Source of the DNA: Endomychus coccineus
Lineage: Eukaryota > Arthropoda > Insecta > Coleoptera > Endomychidae
Reading direction: 5' to 3'
Assembly: GCA_958510875.1 (NCBI GenBank)
Contig: OY294070.1
Location: 113,316,703 to 113,380,702, forward strand
DNA length: 64,000 nucleotides
Shown: one piece after another, positions 38,801 to 44,780 of the stretch
Layout: each line of letters starts with the position of its first letter
How positions within the stretch are numbered: position 1 is the stretch's first letter
Position numbers and translations under genes: made by a program
The notes under the pieces: generated by a model
Seen by the model: the letters and a program-made list of their open reading frames with translations, nothing else
What the model was told of the DNA's origin: nothing
Databases searched by the model: none

Positions 38801-41003
38801 GTCCCTATGCCAATTATACAACCCAATTTTGTGTAGGTGTCCTCTCATGGGTCATGACCAGTGAGGCGACCTGTTACTGCTTGGACCTAGTTCCTACTCA
38901 AGATATGGGGCTGATGAGTCGATTCTGGCTGGTACATCAGCTTTTTTGTTGCTCTCGATGCCACAGAGTCCTCCGATCCACATAATCCTTAGATTACAAA
39001 TGTAATATTATGACCTTGAGTTTCACTGATGGGTTTTACTTCTAGGCGACACTTTCAATAAATGTTTTATTGGAGCAACCTTTGTTTAATTTTTTTAAAT
39101 ACTAGCTTTTGAGAACCAGTATTTTGATTGAGCATAATTATATGAATAACTGTATATCTTATAATATTTTTTTTAAACATAGCCTATTGGCCTACTAGGT
39201 GCTTTTGGATTCCATATTGTTCGATAGTAGTGAACTAATTGATCGAAAGGAAATTTTATCTAAATACATTGTAGTCCTTTTGTTACCAATTTGATCATAT
39301 TTCCATACACAATTCACAGTTTATGTTATTTTCATTTTCAACTAATTGAATAATAAAATTTCCTTTTTTCATAATGAGGCTAGCTTCATTGAAGTAATAA
39401 ACACATTTTAAAATTTCTTAATAATAAAGCTATTATCGAATTGATTTGTTGATTCTTTTCGATATTCTATTTTGAAATAAAATAAAAATTGAATTACTTC
39501 TTTAAATATTATCACTATGTTTAATTTAACCATTTATAATTGTAATTTCAAACTTCAATCGTGCATTGTATGTTTATACAATTTTAAAACAAAGTATTTG
39601 CAAAACTATATTTGGAAGAATACAGAAGGGTCTTCTTGTTTTAATATTAAAAATACGTTGAATAAAACAAGGTTTCCAGAAACATTTTAATGTGATAGAT
39701 TATATGATAATTAAAAAGTATTTTACTCTGAGCCAAACATTTGATATTTTGCGGGATGTATTAAATAATGACAAATAATGAGAAAACGCATCATTGCATT
39801 GGATTTTTCCTAGGATATATCTATTTTATGAACCGATCACTTTCTATAACAACATACTTGCATCTAAAATGAAATTAAGTCTGCATGTAAGTGTAAATGA
39901 ATGTAAAAGCATCAAATGTCAAATTATTCATAAGTGAAATCATAAATGAAGGATTTAGGCAGTTAATTTCAGAATATTCTTCCAGTTTAGAATTAGATTG
40001 AGAATTTATTTGGTGTTAATAGAAAAAACATGTCTGAGCTTGGCAAAAATAATTTGTTTATCTTTAAACAATATTTCAGGAAAAATTGTATAATATGATT
40101 CTAATGTATGCTACCAGGTCATATGAATATGCCAAATCCAGAAATTATGTTGAAAAATATAATTAGGTATGTGAATAAATAAAGGAATCATCTGTGTTAT
40201 GGTATATGGTATGGTTATGTTAATGTTAATGTAGTCGTTACCTCGAATAATTAGTTGTTTATATAGTTTATGACCTGCAAATTTGATTTTCAAACTCTTA
40301 CCTAATAGTAATAGTTCAGAACAAAATTGAATGATTGTTAGAGATACATCTTCACTTCCACTTACCCATTTTACTAAAAACATAATTTAAACCATGAAAT
40401 AATGTAAAATCATGTTGCACACTTAATAACTCACTACATGCAAACTTTCTTTAAAGCTGGCACAGGAAGTTAATTACAGTTAAAACTTTACTGTAAACTA
40501 TTAGTCATTGTTCACAAAATTTCAAGAGCTGGATAGTTGGAGAATATGGCTAGACACAAGAGCTAAATAGTCCAAATAAAGTACAGTTATTGCAGAAATG
40601 TAAACAATATTGTTTTAGTGAACCAATTCCCACAAATGAAACTTAATAGTATAAAAGCACAACGTTTGACACAAAAGTAAATAGAGATTAATCAATCAAT
40701 TATAGGTCAAAGAAATACATCATTTTGGTAGAAATCATACGGAAAGATTAATACTCTTTTTGGGATGTTATTTATGATCTCTTTGTTAGCATTATAATAT
40801 CAGTTACCTTGAATGAAACTATAATAATGGTAAATCAGAAAGCGTTTGCATATAGCAAAATTTGCGTTTCTAAATCATAATTTCCATGTCAAAAGTGGCC
40901 AAGAAGCGACAACAGTTTCGAAACTTACTAGGAAACACAACGTGCACGCCAATACACAAAGAAATTAACCTAAACTTACCTCTTCCTGACTCAGTTCGCT
41001 CAT
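5808..41003 (-). CDS. UBE4B: UBE4B: U-box ubiquitin chain elongation factor E4 (11-exon gene)
   Basis: Complete gene for the E4/E3 ubiquitin ligase of the Ufd2 family, which extends ubiquitin chains on pre-ubiquitinated substrates and in relatives works with p97/VCP in the nucleus and cytosol. Exons in transcript order: 41003-40980, 36000-35814, 35728-35505, 33285-32544, 25550-24918, 19981-19735, 18988-18764, 18704-18391, 16121-15601, 10288-9967, 5869-5808. All introns are GT-AG and the phases join without error: 3501 nt, 1166 residues, close to vertebrate UBE4B isoforms. The N terminus (MSELSQEE, then [10 protein letters not shown]) matches the family start. Residues about 145-300 are a low-complexity Ser/Pro-rich linker. 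Residues about 360-1075 are the Ufd2 core. Residues about 1090-1163 are the C-terminal U-box. I see no frameshift or stop, and the gene looks functional. Expression must rely on correct splicing across introns full of transposons. Confidence 0.95.
6006..6062. repeat. Short perfect-stem hairpin
   Basis: CGCTAGCTACGCTAGC on the left is repeated inverted, with one mismatch, as GTTAGCGTAGCTAGCG on the right around a loop of about 20 nt. It lies in UBE4B intron 10, 140 bp from the last exon. It could be a tiny fold-back remnant. Its function is unknown. Confidence 0.6.
6080..6720 (+). pseudogene. Non-LTR retrotransposon reverse transcriptase fragment
   Basis: The plus strand reads [52 protein letters not shown] and then [14 protein letters not shown]. 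These are motifs of a Jockey/CR1-like RT domain, including catalytic Asp 1 (FLDL). A frameshift near 6500 moves the reading to the next frame ([20 protein letters not shown]), where a decayed [12 protein letters not shown] (normally GVPQGTVLGP) is seen near 6630. The YADD box and everything 3' are absent. It is a dead fragment inside UBE4B intron 10, antisense to the gene. Confidence 0.85.
6740..8261. other. Intron 10 DNA, nothing recognised
   Basis: No element ends or domains seen. A 108-codon minus-strand frame (7638-7964) resembles no family I know and has no supporting context, so it is not called. Confidence 0.4.
8262..8306. mobile_element. Terminal fragment of fold-back family A
   Basis: CTCCTGTTGCAGTTTGTCTA, then CAAAAAACTGACTCACCCTG, matches the right end of the fold-back element at 2212-3147. 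No matching left arm is seen upstream, so this is a truncated copy. The end here, CACCCTG, suggests the intact terminus is CAGGGTGAGTC. Confidence 0.65.
8311..9960. other. Intron 10 DNA, nothing recognised
   Basis: The open frames present (for example 105 codons at 8318-8635 and 134 at 9206-9610) lack recognisable domains and have simple, hydrophobic or low-complexity translations. A short duplicated GTGTGCGTTGTCTT occurs near 9216-9248. Confidence 0.4.
9967..10288 (-). CDS. UBE4B: UBE4B exon 10 (U-box)
   Basis: 322 nt from TTTCAG|AGATCGTTCC to CCCG|GTAAGTT. After a helical segment it encodes most of the U-box: [38 protein letters not shown], then DPFNR and HLTEDMLVP. The U-box binds the E2 without zinc. 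The Asp-Pro and PFNR elements of the E2 face are present. The final turn is completed by exon 11. Confidence 0.97.
10731..11100 (+). repeat. Degenerate six-fold motif array GGAACAAnnACGTAAgTG
   Basis: Related motifs recur about every 60-80 bp: GGAAGAACAATGACGCAAG (10731), TGGAACAACGACGTAATTG (10801), CGAACCAAGACGTAACGG (10885), a weak TTGATGCAAGTG (about 10953), GTGGAACAACCATGCAACTG (11007) and GTGGAACAAGAACGTAAGTG (11068). The arrangement resembles subterminal transposase-binding repeats and ends about 140 bp before a small ORF. I do not recognise the element. Confidence 0.55.
11239..11415 (+). CDS. Unrecognised 58-residue ORF upstream of the tandem array
   Basis: Begins [20 protein letters not shown], contains an acidic/polar middle and ends GDDSRML before TAG. 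The composition is protein-like (Lys/Glu/Val-rich, no low complexity). It is preceded by the motif array at 10.7-11.1 kb. Its last codons (TTT GGT GAT GAT TCT AGA ATG TTG) recur, modified, in each unit of the following tandem array, so ORF and array derive from one larger repeat. It may be the N terminus of a truncated transposon protein. Function unknown. Confidence 0.4.
   Translation: MATRGKMLVKSVYENVESAKKLAVEIVENPESATIPTDNTNDIMTNIKELFGDDSRML
11988..12245. mobile_element. Palindromic Penelope-like terminal insertion (unit 1; repeated at 12716, 13444, 14172)
   Basis: Two inverted copies, roughly 110 bp each, of one sequence running from TTCTCGGGAA through AGGTCACATTAACACTT to a hammerhead-like core, joined by TATGTCTAAAACATAACA. 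The 11-bp CCATTTATAGA occurs immediately left (11977-11987) and right (12246-12256), as expected for a target duplication. The same sequence follows the Penelope-like copies at 44.7 kb and 61.9 kb, which identifies the source. Copies in the other units are at 12716-12973, 13444-13701 and 14172-14430. Confidence 0.8.
12148..12188 (+). ncRNA. Hammerhead ribozyme motif, degenerate stem II (unit 1)
   Basis: Stem I GTCTT/AAGAC and the core CTGATGA...GAAA are intact. Stem II reads GAC-GTGA-GACC instead of GGTC-GTGA-GACC, having lost a base and most pairing. The cleavage position would be after GTA. Probably inactive or weak. Confidence 0.6.
12876..12916 (+). ncRNA. Hammerhead ribozyme motif, degenerate stem II (unit 2)
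   Basis: Identical to the unit 1 motif, including the same stem II change. The change therefore predates duplication of these units. Confidence 0.6.
13604..13644 (+). ncRNA. Hammerhead ribozyme motif, degenerate stem II (unit 3)
   Basis: Same sequence as in units 1 and 2, with intact stem I and core and a damaged stem II. Confidence 0.6.
14260..14301 (-). ncRNA. Inverted hammerhead motif, core mutated (unit 4)
   Basis: On the minus strand CTGATGA and stem II GGTC-GTGA-GACC are intact, but the GAAA core reads TAAA, changing the invariant G12, and stem I pairs poorly. The same lesion is in units 1-3. Predicted inactive. Confidence 0.6.
14332..14373 (+). ncRNA. Hammerhead ribozyme motif, well formed (unit 4)
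   Basis: Stem I GTCTT/AAGAC, core CTGATGA, a spacer T, stem II GGTC with GTGA loop and GACC, core GAAA, then palindromic stem III CGTACGT and the cleavage triplet GTA. This is the type I layout with a very short stem III known from Penelope-like elements. It is antisense to UBE4B (intron 9). Confidence 0.8.
14950..15222 (+). pseudogene. GIY-YIG endonuclease tail of Penelope-like family 2
   Basis: [19 protein letters not shown] retains the YIG and the Arg of the GIY-YIG fold. [19 protein letters not shown] follows, with the His/Asn stretch typical of Penelope C termini. The reverse transcriptase is absent, and a small deletion removes the preceding Cys-rich segment. Confidence 0.85.
15395..15437 (+). 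ncRNA. Hammerhead-like motif of family 2, core mutated
   Basis: TGCC, CTGAAGA, a stem II region, then GACAC where GAAAC is required, and GTT, GGCA. Stem I (TGCC/GGCA) is kept. The A-to-C change in the GAAA core predicts loss of activity. Compare 57965-58007. Confidence 0.55.
15601..16121 (-). CDS. UBE4B: UBE4B exon 9 (Ufd2 core, C-terminal part)
   Basis: 521 nt from TTTTAG|GTATGTGG to GAG|GTGAGTA. It encodes [60 protein letters not shown] and [14 protein letters not shown]. This is the most conserved part of the core and carries no lesions. Confidence 0.97.
16230..16480 (+). pseudogene. DDE transposase remnant (Tc1/mariner-like)
   Basis: A broken plus-strand reading with [17 protein letters not shown] followed by [10 protein letters not shown] resembles the segment around the catalytic FSDEAHF of IS630/Tc1-like transposases. 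Stops and frameshifts surround it and no TIRs are seen. Confidence 0.5.
16890..17850 (-). pseudogene. Non-LTR retrotransposon reverse transcriptase remnant
   Basis: The minus strand reads [26 protein letters not shown] and DINDLLE, then [12 protein letters not shown] where YADD would be, showing loss of the catalytic Asp pair. [19 protein letters not shown] follows and, after a frame change, a [17 protein letters not shown] segment typical of the post-RT region of I/R1-like elements. A further upstream piece (17600-17850) is out of frame. Confidence 0.8.
17915..18100 (+). pseudogene. GIY-YIG endonuclease fragment of another Penelope-like family
   Basis: [20 protein letters not shown], then SFSVRFHEY shows GVY, YIG and the Arg of a Penelope GIY-YIG domain, differing from the other families in this window. 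It decays within about 60 codons. Confidence 0.7.
18391..18704 (-). CDS. UBE4B: UBE4B exon 8 (Ufd2 core)
   Basis: 314 nt from TTGTAG|ATATTTTC to AAAAG|GTAAGTG. It contains [26 protein letters not shown] and [16 protein letters not shown], all highly conserved in UBE4B. Coding continues upstream of the Met at 18676 to the acceptor. Confidence 0.95.
18764..18988 (-). CDS. UBE4B: UBE4B exon 7 (Ufd2 core)
   Basis: 225 nt from ATTACAG|ATCGAAAG to GCA|GTATGTTG. It encodes [18 protein letters not shown], then a Pro/Ser insert and [28 protein letters not shown] and ALPE(W/F)Y(I/V)ED are near-invariant in the family. The next intron is only 59 bp. Confidence 0.95.
19050..19720. repeat. AT-rich block, copy 1 (related to 31930-32470)
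   Basis: Extremely AT-rich intron 6 sequence. It contains several near-repeats of TCCCCTACAAATTATATT and ends with a stretch (AATTTTAAGCTTAAAATTTA, then TTACAAAAAA and TTGGAAAAG) shared in order with 31930-32470 in intron 4, same orientation. No coding content. Confidence 0.75.
19735..19981 (-). CDS. UBE4B: UBE4B exon 6 (Ufd2 core)
   Basis: 247 nt from TTGCAG|AAAAGGGG to AACAA|GTAAGTC. In phase it reads [20 protein letters not shown], then [14 protein letters not shown] and [10 protein letters not shown], matching the UBE4B core. The longest simple ORF over this exon is in a different, non-coding frame. Confidence 0.93.
20316..21430 (-). mobile_element. Mariner element, copy 1 (defective)
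   Basis: The right end, TCTTGCCCTCG followed by TA, and the left end share a terminal repeat (CGAGGGCAAGATGAAAG, then GGTCCCTGAAAAAT), the left being more diverged. Both 3' and 5' parts of a mariner transposase lie on the minus strand. It sits in UBE4B intron 5 in the gene's orientation. Confidence 0.85.
20370..21120 (-). pseudogene. Mariner transposase, internally deleted
   Basis: Reads in pieces: [20 protein letters not shown] (helix-turn-helix), [20 protein letters not shown] with the first catalytic Asp, then [20 protein letters not shown]. It jumps directly to [19 protein letters not shown], so the block with the second Asp (normally FHQDNAPAH) has been deleted. C-terminal [20 protein letters not shown] is present after a frame change. 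Not functional. Confidence 0.9.
21433..21690. repeat. Copy of the 24-kb intronic repeat
   Basis: Beginning TGTATCTTGCAATATTGAA, this segment shares ordered blocks with 23987-24560 (CACCTACTTC, CAGTATGTA, then AAGAAGAAAAG and TTTTGAAAAAATCTGAAAC). The two are separated by about 2.3 kb holding a Penelope-like remnant, suggesting that remnant interrupted a tandem repeat. Confidence 0.6.
22016..22056 (-). ncRNA. Hammerhead-like motif, third family (candidate)
   Basis: The minus strand reads CTGATGA, then GGCTAC, loop TTG, GTAGCC (a perfect 6-bp stem II), then GAAA and GGTC. Core and stem II fit, but I find no convincing stem I and stem III does not self-pair. It may be the 3' end of the Penelope-like remnant upstream at 23.6-23.9 kb on the same strand. 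It is in sense orientation in UBE4B intron 5. Confidence 0.4.
23590..23880 (-). pseudogene. Penelope-like GIY-YIG fragment, third family
   Basis: The minus strand reads [46 protein letters not shown] corresponds to YIGQTGR of the GIY-YIG motif, with IG replaced by VV. It is short and degenerate, and the reverse transcriptase is not seen. Confidence 0.6.
24130..24780. repeat. Degenerate tandem duplication, period about 420 bp
   Basis: TTTGTAATAA...ATTACATTA...ATTATTACAGATT and AAACAATACCATGCTATT and CATTACAAGTGATTTTATTT occur in order at about 24160-24350 and again at 24560-24760. The divergence indicates an old duplication inside intron 5, close to exon 5. Confidence 0.65.
24918..25550 (-). 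CDS. UBE4B: UBE4B exon 5 (Ufd2 core)
   Basis: 633 nt from CCCCAG|GCTTATGC to TTAG|GTGAGTT, phase 1 at both ends. It contains the family motif [23 protein letters not shown] and, further on, [23 protein letters not shown], both diagnostic of the Ufd2 core helical repeats. The internal Met at 25539 is not a start: coding continues to the acceptor at 25551. Confidence 0.95.
25620..26039. other. Intron 4 DNA, nothing recognised
   Basis: No coding frame or element end that I can support. A 60-codon minus-strand frame near 25707-25889 is treated as chance. Confidence 0.4.
26048..26897. mobile_element. TIR element with AAAGAGTTCTATATATAG ends (long form)
   Basis: The left end AAAGAGTTCTATATATAGAG and right end CTCTATATACAGAACTCTTTG are inverted repeats. 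Flanks GGTAAACC (26040-26047) and GGCAAACC (26898-26905) match at 7 of 8, suggesting an 8-bp target duplication. The right third (about 26630-26897) is a GC-rich hairpin (GTGCGCTCTCACTCGCAC...GTGCGAGCGCAGTACATGTG) shared with the 289-bp element at 43308. Alternatively the right third alone is a copy with a decayed left end. No transposase. Confidence 0.6.
27117..28190. mobile_element. Fold-back element B
   Basis: The ends ATAGTCTAGGAGCCAGAGCG and CGTTCTGGCTCCTAGACTAT are inverted. Pairing continues through the interior (for example ACCCGATGGCACTATGGTTT and its complement) to a spacer near 27700-27760. The left arm carries about 130 bp missing from the right arm, bounded by GCCATCA on each side, as in a slippage deletion. 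Non-coding, in UBE4B intron 4. Confidence 0.85.
28733..29385. mobile_element. Fold-back element C
   Basis: GTCCAGGCAACGAGCCGG and CCGGTTCATTGCCTGGAC form the ends, with TA on both sides (28731-28732, 29386-29387). The arms contain the inverted GGGGTTATCAGGATCATTCA. The centre repeats a CTGACGTCAGA...GTGATC segment several times. Non-coding. Confidence 0.85.
30178..31735. mobile_element. Fold-back element D
   Basis: The left arm (30178 to about 30860) and right arm (about 31145 to 31735) are inverted, including CCAAAAAATCGAAATTTTTT, CACGTTTTGGGC and TTCTTAGCGGGGTGGGA. The spacer is about 280 bp. It is the largest of the three adjacent fold-backs in intron 4. The open frames within its arms (about 90-99 codons) are mirrored by the other arm and not called as genes. 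Confidence 0.85.
31930..32470. repeat. AT-rich block, copy 2 (related to 19050-19720)
   Basis: Shares ordered AT-rich motifs with the block beside exon 6, ending with the same TTTAAGCTTAAAATTTATTA and a later TTGGAAAAG close to the donor of exon 4 (32544). Confidence 0.75.
32544..33285 (-). CDS. UBE4B: UBE4B exon 4 (linker and start of Ufd2 core)
   Basis: The largest exon (742 nt), from TTTCAG|GTTGACGAATC to CAAG|GTAAGTC. It encodes VDESD, a helical segment, a Ser/Pro-rich linker ([17 protein letters not shown]), then the beginning of the core: [21 protein letters not shown]-type and [17 protein letters not shown] motifs, ending SPILQG. These align in order with vertebrate UBE4B. Confidence 0.95.
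33420..34110. other. Intron 3 DNA, nothing recognised
   Basis: Includes a slightly GC-richer patch (33520-33780) with no domain I can name. No termini seen. Confidence 0.4.
34120..35137 (-). mobile_element. Mariner element, copy 2 (5'-end intact, 3'-truncated)
   Basis: The terminus AACTTGCCCTCG at 35137, followed by TA, matches the other mariner copies. The opposite end is missing: homology fades near 34120 without a terminal repeat. The minus strand carries most of the transposase. It is in UBE4B intron 3. Confidence 0.85.
34130..35090 (-). pseudogene. Mariner transposase (stops and frameshifts, catalytic triad visible)
   Basis: Segments read [20 protein letters not shown] (first Asp), [40 protein letters not shown] (second Asp) and [20 protein letters not shown] (third Asp, 34 residues after the second as in DD34D mariners). 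Several stops and frameshifts remain. It keeps the block that copy 1 lacks. Confidence 0.9.
35505..35728 (-). CDS. UBE4B: UBE4B exon 3
   Basis: Begins after ATTACAG and ends at GAG|GTAAGA. Read in the phase left by exon 2 it encodes a low-complexity Ser/Arg-rich segment ending [10 protein letters not shown]. The vertebrate protein has the equivalent DVDSGIENME at the same place. Another frame stays open across this exon (101 codons) and would mislead a simple ORF search. Confidence 0.92.
35814..36000 (-). CDS. UBE4B: UBE4B exon 2
   Basis: Begins after TTTCAG with [10 protein letters not shown], the Arg-rich block that follows the start in animal UBE4B. A Ser/Pro-rich stretch follows ([13 protein letters not shown] and on). 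It ends phase 1 at a GTAAGT donor (GAT G|GT). It is separated from exon 3 by an 85-bp intron. Confidence 0.95.
36290..37130 (+). pseudogene. Ty1/copia integrase remnant
   Basis: The plus strand reads [20 protein letters not shown] (GAG-pre-integrase His region), then [20 protein letters not shown] with a catalytic-type Asp, FTEDYTR, and decayed MNRT-like and [20 protein letters not shown] segments in the order found in copia integrase. Many stops and frameshifts. No LTRs were identified. It lies in UBE4B intron 1, antisense to the gene. Confidence 0.8.
37480..37980 (+). pseudogene. DDE (IS630/Tc1-like) transposase remnant
   Basis: [16 protein letters not shown] and, after disrupted sequence, [12 protein letters not shown] and [19 protein letters not shown] carry the spaced Asp motifs of an IS630/Tc1-type transposase common in insects. 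Frameshifts separate the pieces and no terminal repeats were found. Confidence 0.65.
38000..40960. other. Intron 1 DNA, nothing recognised
   Basis: AT-rich, with an inverted pair ATTTTTTGTTGACTGAATCTGTTAG near 38318-38430. No domain in any open frame (up to 90 codons). Confidence 0.4.
40980..41003 (-). CDS. UBE4B: UBE4B exon 1 (start codon)
   Basis: Eight codons, MSELSQEE, from ATG at 41003-41001 to a GTAAGT donor at 40979. Vertebrate UBE4B begins MEELSADE before the same exon junction, so this start is strongly supported even though the exon is tiny. It ends in phase 0. The 5' UTR lies above 41003; its start cannot be fixed. Confidence 0.9.
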
Positions 41004-42815
41004 GTTTTACACAGTCCCAATAGAAGATAATATTTCAATTTCACAATATCATAAGAAATTTTGTTAGAAACACTTAAACGCTTGTAAATGTGGATATTTA
41101 GACGTCAAACGAAAAGTCAATCACCCTCAACAGCTGAGCGTGTAAAATGACATTAGATGATTTGCAATTTACCAACCGATTCGTGCGTTTGTCACAGTCT
41201 AACCTAACTTACCTAACTAATTCAATATTTTCCTCATAGAGCTATCACTGTTTGATGGGATCGGTAGTCCATCTCCCCTTTCTTTCTCTTGCGCTTGGTT
41301 GCGTGCGCAATTGTTTCCTACTAAAATAAGACATTGAAGAACACGCGCCAAACATCTATTTTAAACTTGCTGTGAACTTGCCCTCCAATTTTCTTTGTGC
41401 GATAGTTATTTTCGATATTATTTCTGCGTATATGAAGATCAGTTTTCGACTTAATTGAATCAAAAGATTCCTTCTGGGAATAGAAAATGCGTATTAGAAA
41501 CATTTACATGTAGACCCAGATTTATTAGCATAACAATTCTTCGAATTTTGTAATTACGTACCTACTATACCAATACTATAAGTTAGATATTTTTTGAATA
41601 TATATCCTTCTGGAAAATCAATAATAATATGGTATTTGTATTTTTTTCTGATATGTTAGGTCAAGTAAGCTTTCGGTGCTGCTTTATGATTTTCGTATTA
41701 TTATTTCGAACGCCTAGGTACTACTACTACAGTAAATTTAAATGAGGAAAACAACTGCCATGGTCAGTGTTATTGCATTGTCATTTGAAATATACAAATA
41801 TCCAATTCGAACTTGACAACAAATTACGGGCGCAGAATAAACTCACTAGACTAGATAATGCAAATCATGATAATACATATTTCCTATGAAAAACAATAAT
41901 GTTTATTCTAATCTACACACGAATTTTCTGTGGTAATATAATATGAGGTCTTCAATTTTAATCGCACAATGCTTGTTAGTGGAGGAGAATAATGTGTTAG
42001 AAACTTTGAAAATGTAAAATATAAAGTACCTACTAAAACTACTAAAACACTCAAGCAGAATTGAATATATCTACATATTTCTCAAAATTATTGTGATGGC
42101 GTCCAAATTTCTAATCATGGTAAATTTTGAAACTGACAATAAATATAATCACACATCAATAAGTTGAGTCGTTTGATGAATTAAAACTAGTGAATGCTGA
42201 TTACTCAGTGGATTAGATTAGCGATTGTAAATTTTAGTTTTGGCAAGTCTTATTCTAGACTTCTTATTTTTGGTATGCGTCTTACTCTTTCACTGAAACA
42301 CAAGAACAGGTATCTTTTGTTATTTGTTGTATTTATAAGGATAAGTTCTTGGTATTCGATAACCAGCTTGAGATTCTCATTAATAGATGTCATCCGCTTC
42401 AGCTATTCCACCAGACTGTGATTTCAATTGTAGACGCGAAGCTACTATATTATTGATTAAAAATAATTATATTAATCAATACTACTATCTTTTGACTTGT
42501 TCCGGGAAGCCAGAAGTATTCGATATTTATGTTCGTATTATTTTGATGAACTAAAACTAGTAAATAAGGTAATCCAGCCGATTAGATTATCGATTGTAAA
42601 TTCTTATTCTAGATTTATTTTTGATATGCGTCTTACTGTCACGAAAATACAGTATGCTGTATGTTTTCGTAAACAATCACCCTTATTTACTAAAAATTCC
42701 CAAGTAGAAACACATGAAGAGAAATCTTCTCTTATTTGTTGCCTTCCTTCTAAGTTCTTCTTATTCGATATTCCTTGAGGTTCTCATCAATAGATGTCGC
42801 TCACACTACATTATC
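41004..42815. other. UBE4B 5' flank, no further gene recognised
   Basis: Should contain the UBE4B 5' UTR and promoter, immediately above 41003. No TATA or initiator can be singled out in such AT-rich DNA. Two related segments containing GATGAATTAAAACTAGTGAAT (42175) and GATGAACTAAAACTAGTAAAT (42545) form an old duplication. Confidence 0.45.
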
Positions 42816-42819
42816 GGTA

Positions 42820-44560
42820 GGAAATGATATGAAGAAATTAACAAATATATGGTACAAGAACAAGATAATCCCTTTGAGTTGAAAAATAAATTAATTTGCC
42901 ACAATAGGCAAGCATCATATATCTATGGGCTTCCGAAACTGCATAAAACCTTGAAGACCCATTGTATATTGGAGCGCCTACAATTTGTCAAACTATTTAT
43001 CAAAATCTATTAATAATATAACAGGCAGAAATTAATTTTTTGTATAGGGCTCATGTCATTTTAATAAGTTAATAAAAATCAATCCGTACTCATAGATCAT
43101 CAGTTAATTTCCTTAGAAGTTGTTTTCTTATTTCCAAATATACCACTTATATTGGCATTGTGTACCACAATAAAAACGTTGGGCAGAGATTAAAGACCGC
43201 GCACCTCTACATCAGTCTGAATGTATAAATGCAGTAAAGTGTTGTTTGGAATGCACTTATTTTTAATACGGTGAACAATGTTTTGGACAAATATTCGCCA
43301 CTGCAATCAAAGAGTTCTATATATAGAGTAGACAACTAAGCCTTTTATTGGTATTTATTTATTTATTTATTTATTTTATTTATTTATGTCCTTCTCGCAC
43401 ATGTACTGCGCTCTCACTCGCACGATGTGCGCGCGTTATACTTCTTCTTGTATTCTTATACTTTTTGTGATAGAAGGGGAGACCGTGCGAGTGAGAGCGC
43501 ACTAACATATGCGAGAAGGACAGAATGTCCGACTACTTACCAGCGCTTTCCTATGCTCAACACATTACTTGTTTACTCTATATATAGAACTCTTTGACTG
43601 CAATGGGATCTACTATTTCAGCTGCTATGCTAACCTAGAGGAATCTGTAATAAATTCACAAGATTTTCAACCCGAATTTTTCAAACGATATGTAGATGAT
43701 TGCCCAATGTGTGTTCCCAATGATAAAATTCAGTATATAATTAATAAATTTAACAATTTTCACTGTAAACTTCAATTTACCTGTGAAATAGAAGTGAATA
43801 AAAATAAATTTCCTAGATATGAACATCAGGCATGATTCAGATGGAAAAATAAAAACATCGTGGTTTACTAGAAAAGTTTGATCTCGATGATATTTTCACT
43901 TTAATTCTGTTGCACTAACAAGTTATAAAAAGTGTTATAAACAGCCTTACAGATCGCGCTGTAAAATTGTCATACACAGAAGACCGTCCCAAAAATTTGA
44001 AAATAGTTCGTAATGAATGGCCACACAAAAATATTTTTCAACCCCATCATTAAAGAAAAAATAAACATATATAAATAATATAAACGGTAATAAAGATAAT
44101 TTTATAACATAACCATACATTCCGGAGACCTCAGATACAATTAAAAAATGTCCAAACAATTATGATATAAATGCTGCGCACAATTTATACTAACTGTGTT
44201 TATTTTTCAAATCTAAAATTTTTAATACCTAAAGGTATATAAAATAAATTGCTTAGATTGCGATGGGACTTATACAGGAATCTCTAAACAACTTTTACAA
44301 AAAAGAATGTGTGGTCATAAGTATAGTACTAAAAGCAAAAACTTGGAGAATTCCACCACCCCTGCTAAACATTGCATTGATTATAACCATCAGTTCGATT
44401 ATAAATCTGTTAATATATTAGGTAAAGAAATCAATTATTATGAAGATCTATCCTGGAGATGATTCACATAAAACGTGACTCCAAGTTTGTAAATCATACA
44501 ACGGACGTTGGATCACTCACATTACAGGAGATGGCTTCAATTACCATAGAAAAATTGCTT
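42820..44560 (+). mobile_element. Penelope-like element family 1, decayed copy with nested MITE
   Basis: The plus strand shows, with many stops and frameshifts, the same order as the long ORF at the right edge: YGLPKLHK, the RT motif before an interruption, then FFKRYVDDCPMCVPNDKIQY, FHCKLQFTCEIEV and the GIY-YIG tail (CDGTYTGISKQLLQKRMCGH). The MITE at 43308-43596 splits the RT between GTA and MGS. A hammerhead motif follows at 44737. Confidence 0.85.
43308..43596. mobile_element. 289-bp MITE with 8-bp target duplication
   Basis: The ends CAAAGAGTTCTATATATAGA and its complement flank a hairpin-rich body (CTCTCACTCGCACGATGTGC and a near complement). ACTGCAAT occurs at 43300-43307 and 43597-43604. 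Because the insertion is inside a recognisable RT gene, the empty-site sequence is known, so the boundaries are secure. 8-bp duplication points to a P- or hAT-type transposase source. Confidence 0.9.
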
Positions 44561-44736
44561 TGCAGCAGGTTTTTGATACATATTCATATACTTAGAACAT
44601 TATTATTATAATTTGGATTACTCGTGTTTTTGTTCATTTCGGCGACGTAGGCCTTTTTGATTGAAATCTTAATGCGATAAGGACACTTTTTTCTTGATAC
44701 AAGAATTTCCGTCTTAGACAGTGATTATTTATGATA

Positions 44737-44780
44737 CGTCTTCTGATGATCGTCGTGAGACCGAAACGTACGTAAAGACG
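44737..44780 (+). ncRNA. Hammerhead ribozyme motif after decayed Penelope copy
   Basis: Stem I CGTCTT/AAGACG (6 bp), core CTGATGA and GAAA, palindromic stem III CGTACGT and triplet GTA. Stem II is CGTC-GTGA-GACC with one mismatch. It is in the same position and orientation relative to its element as the motif at 61932. Confidence 0.75.
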
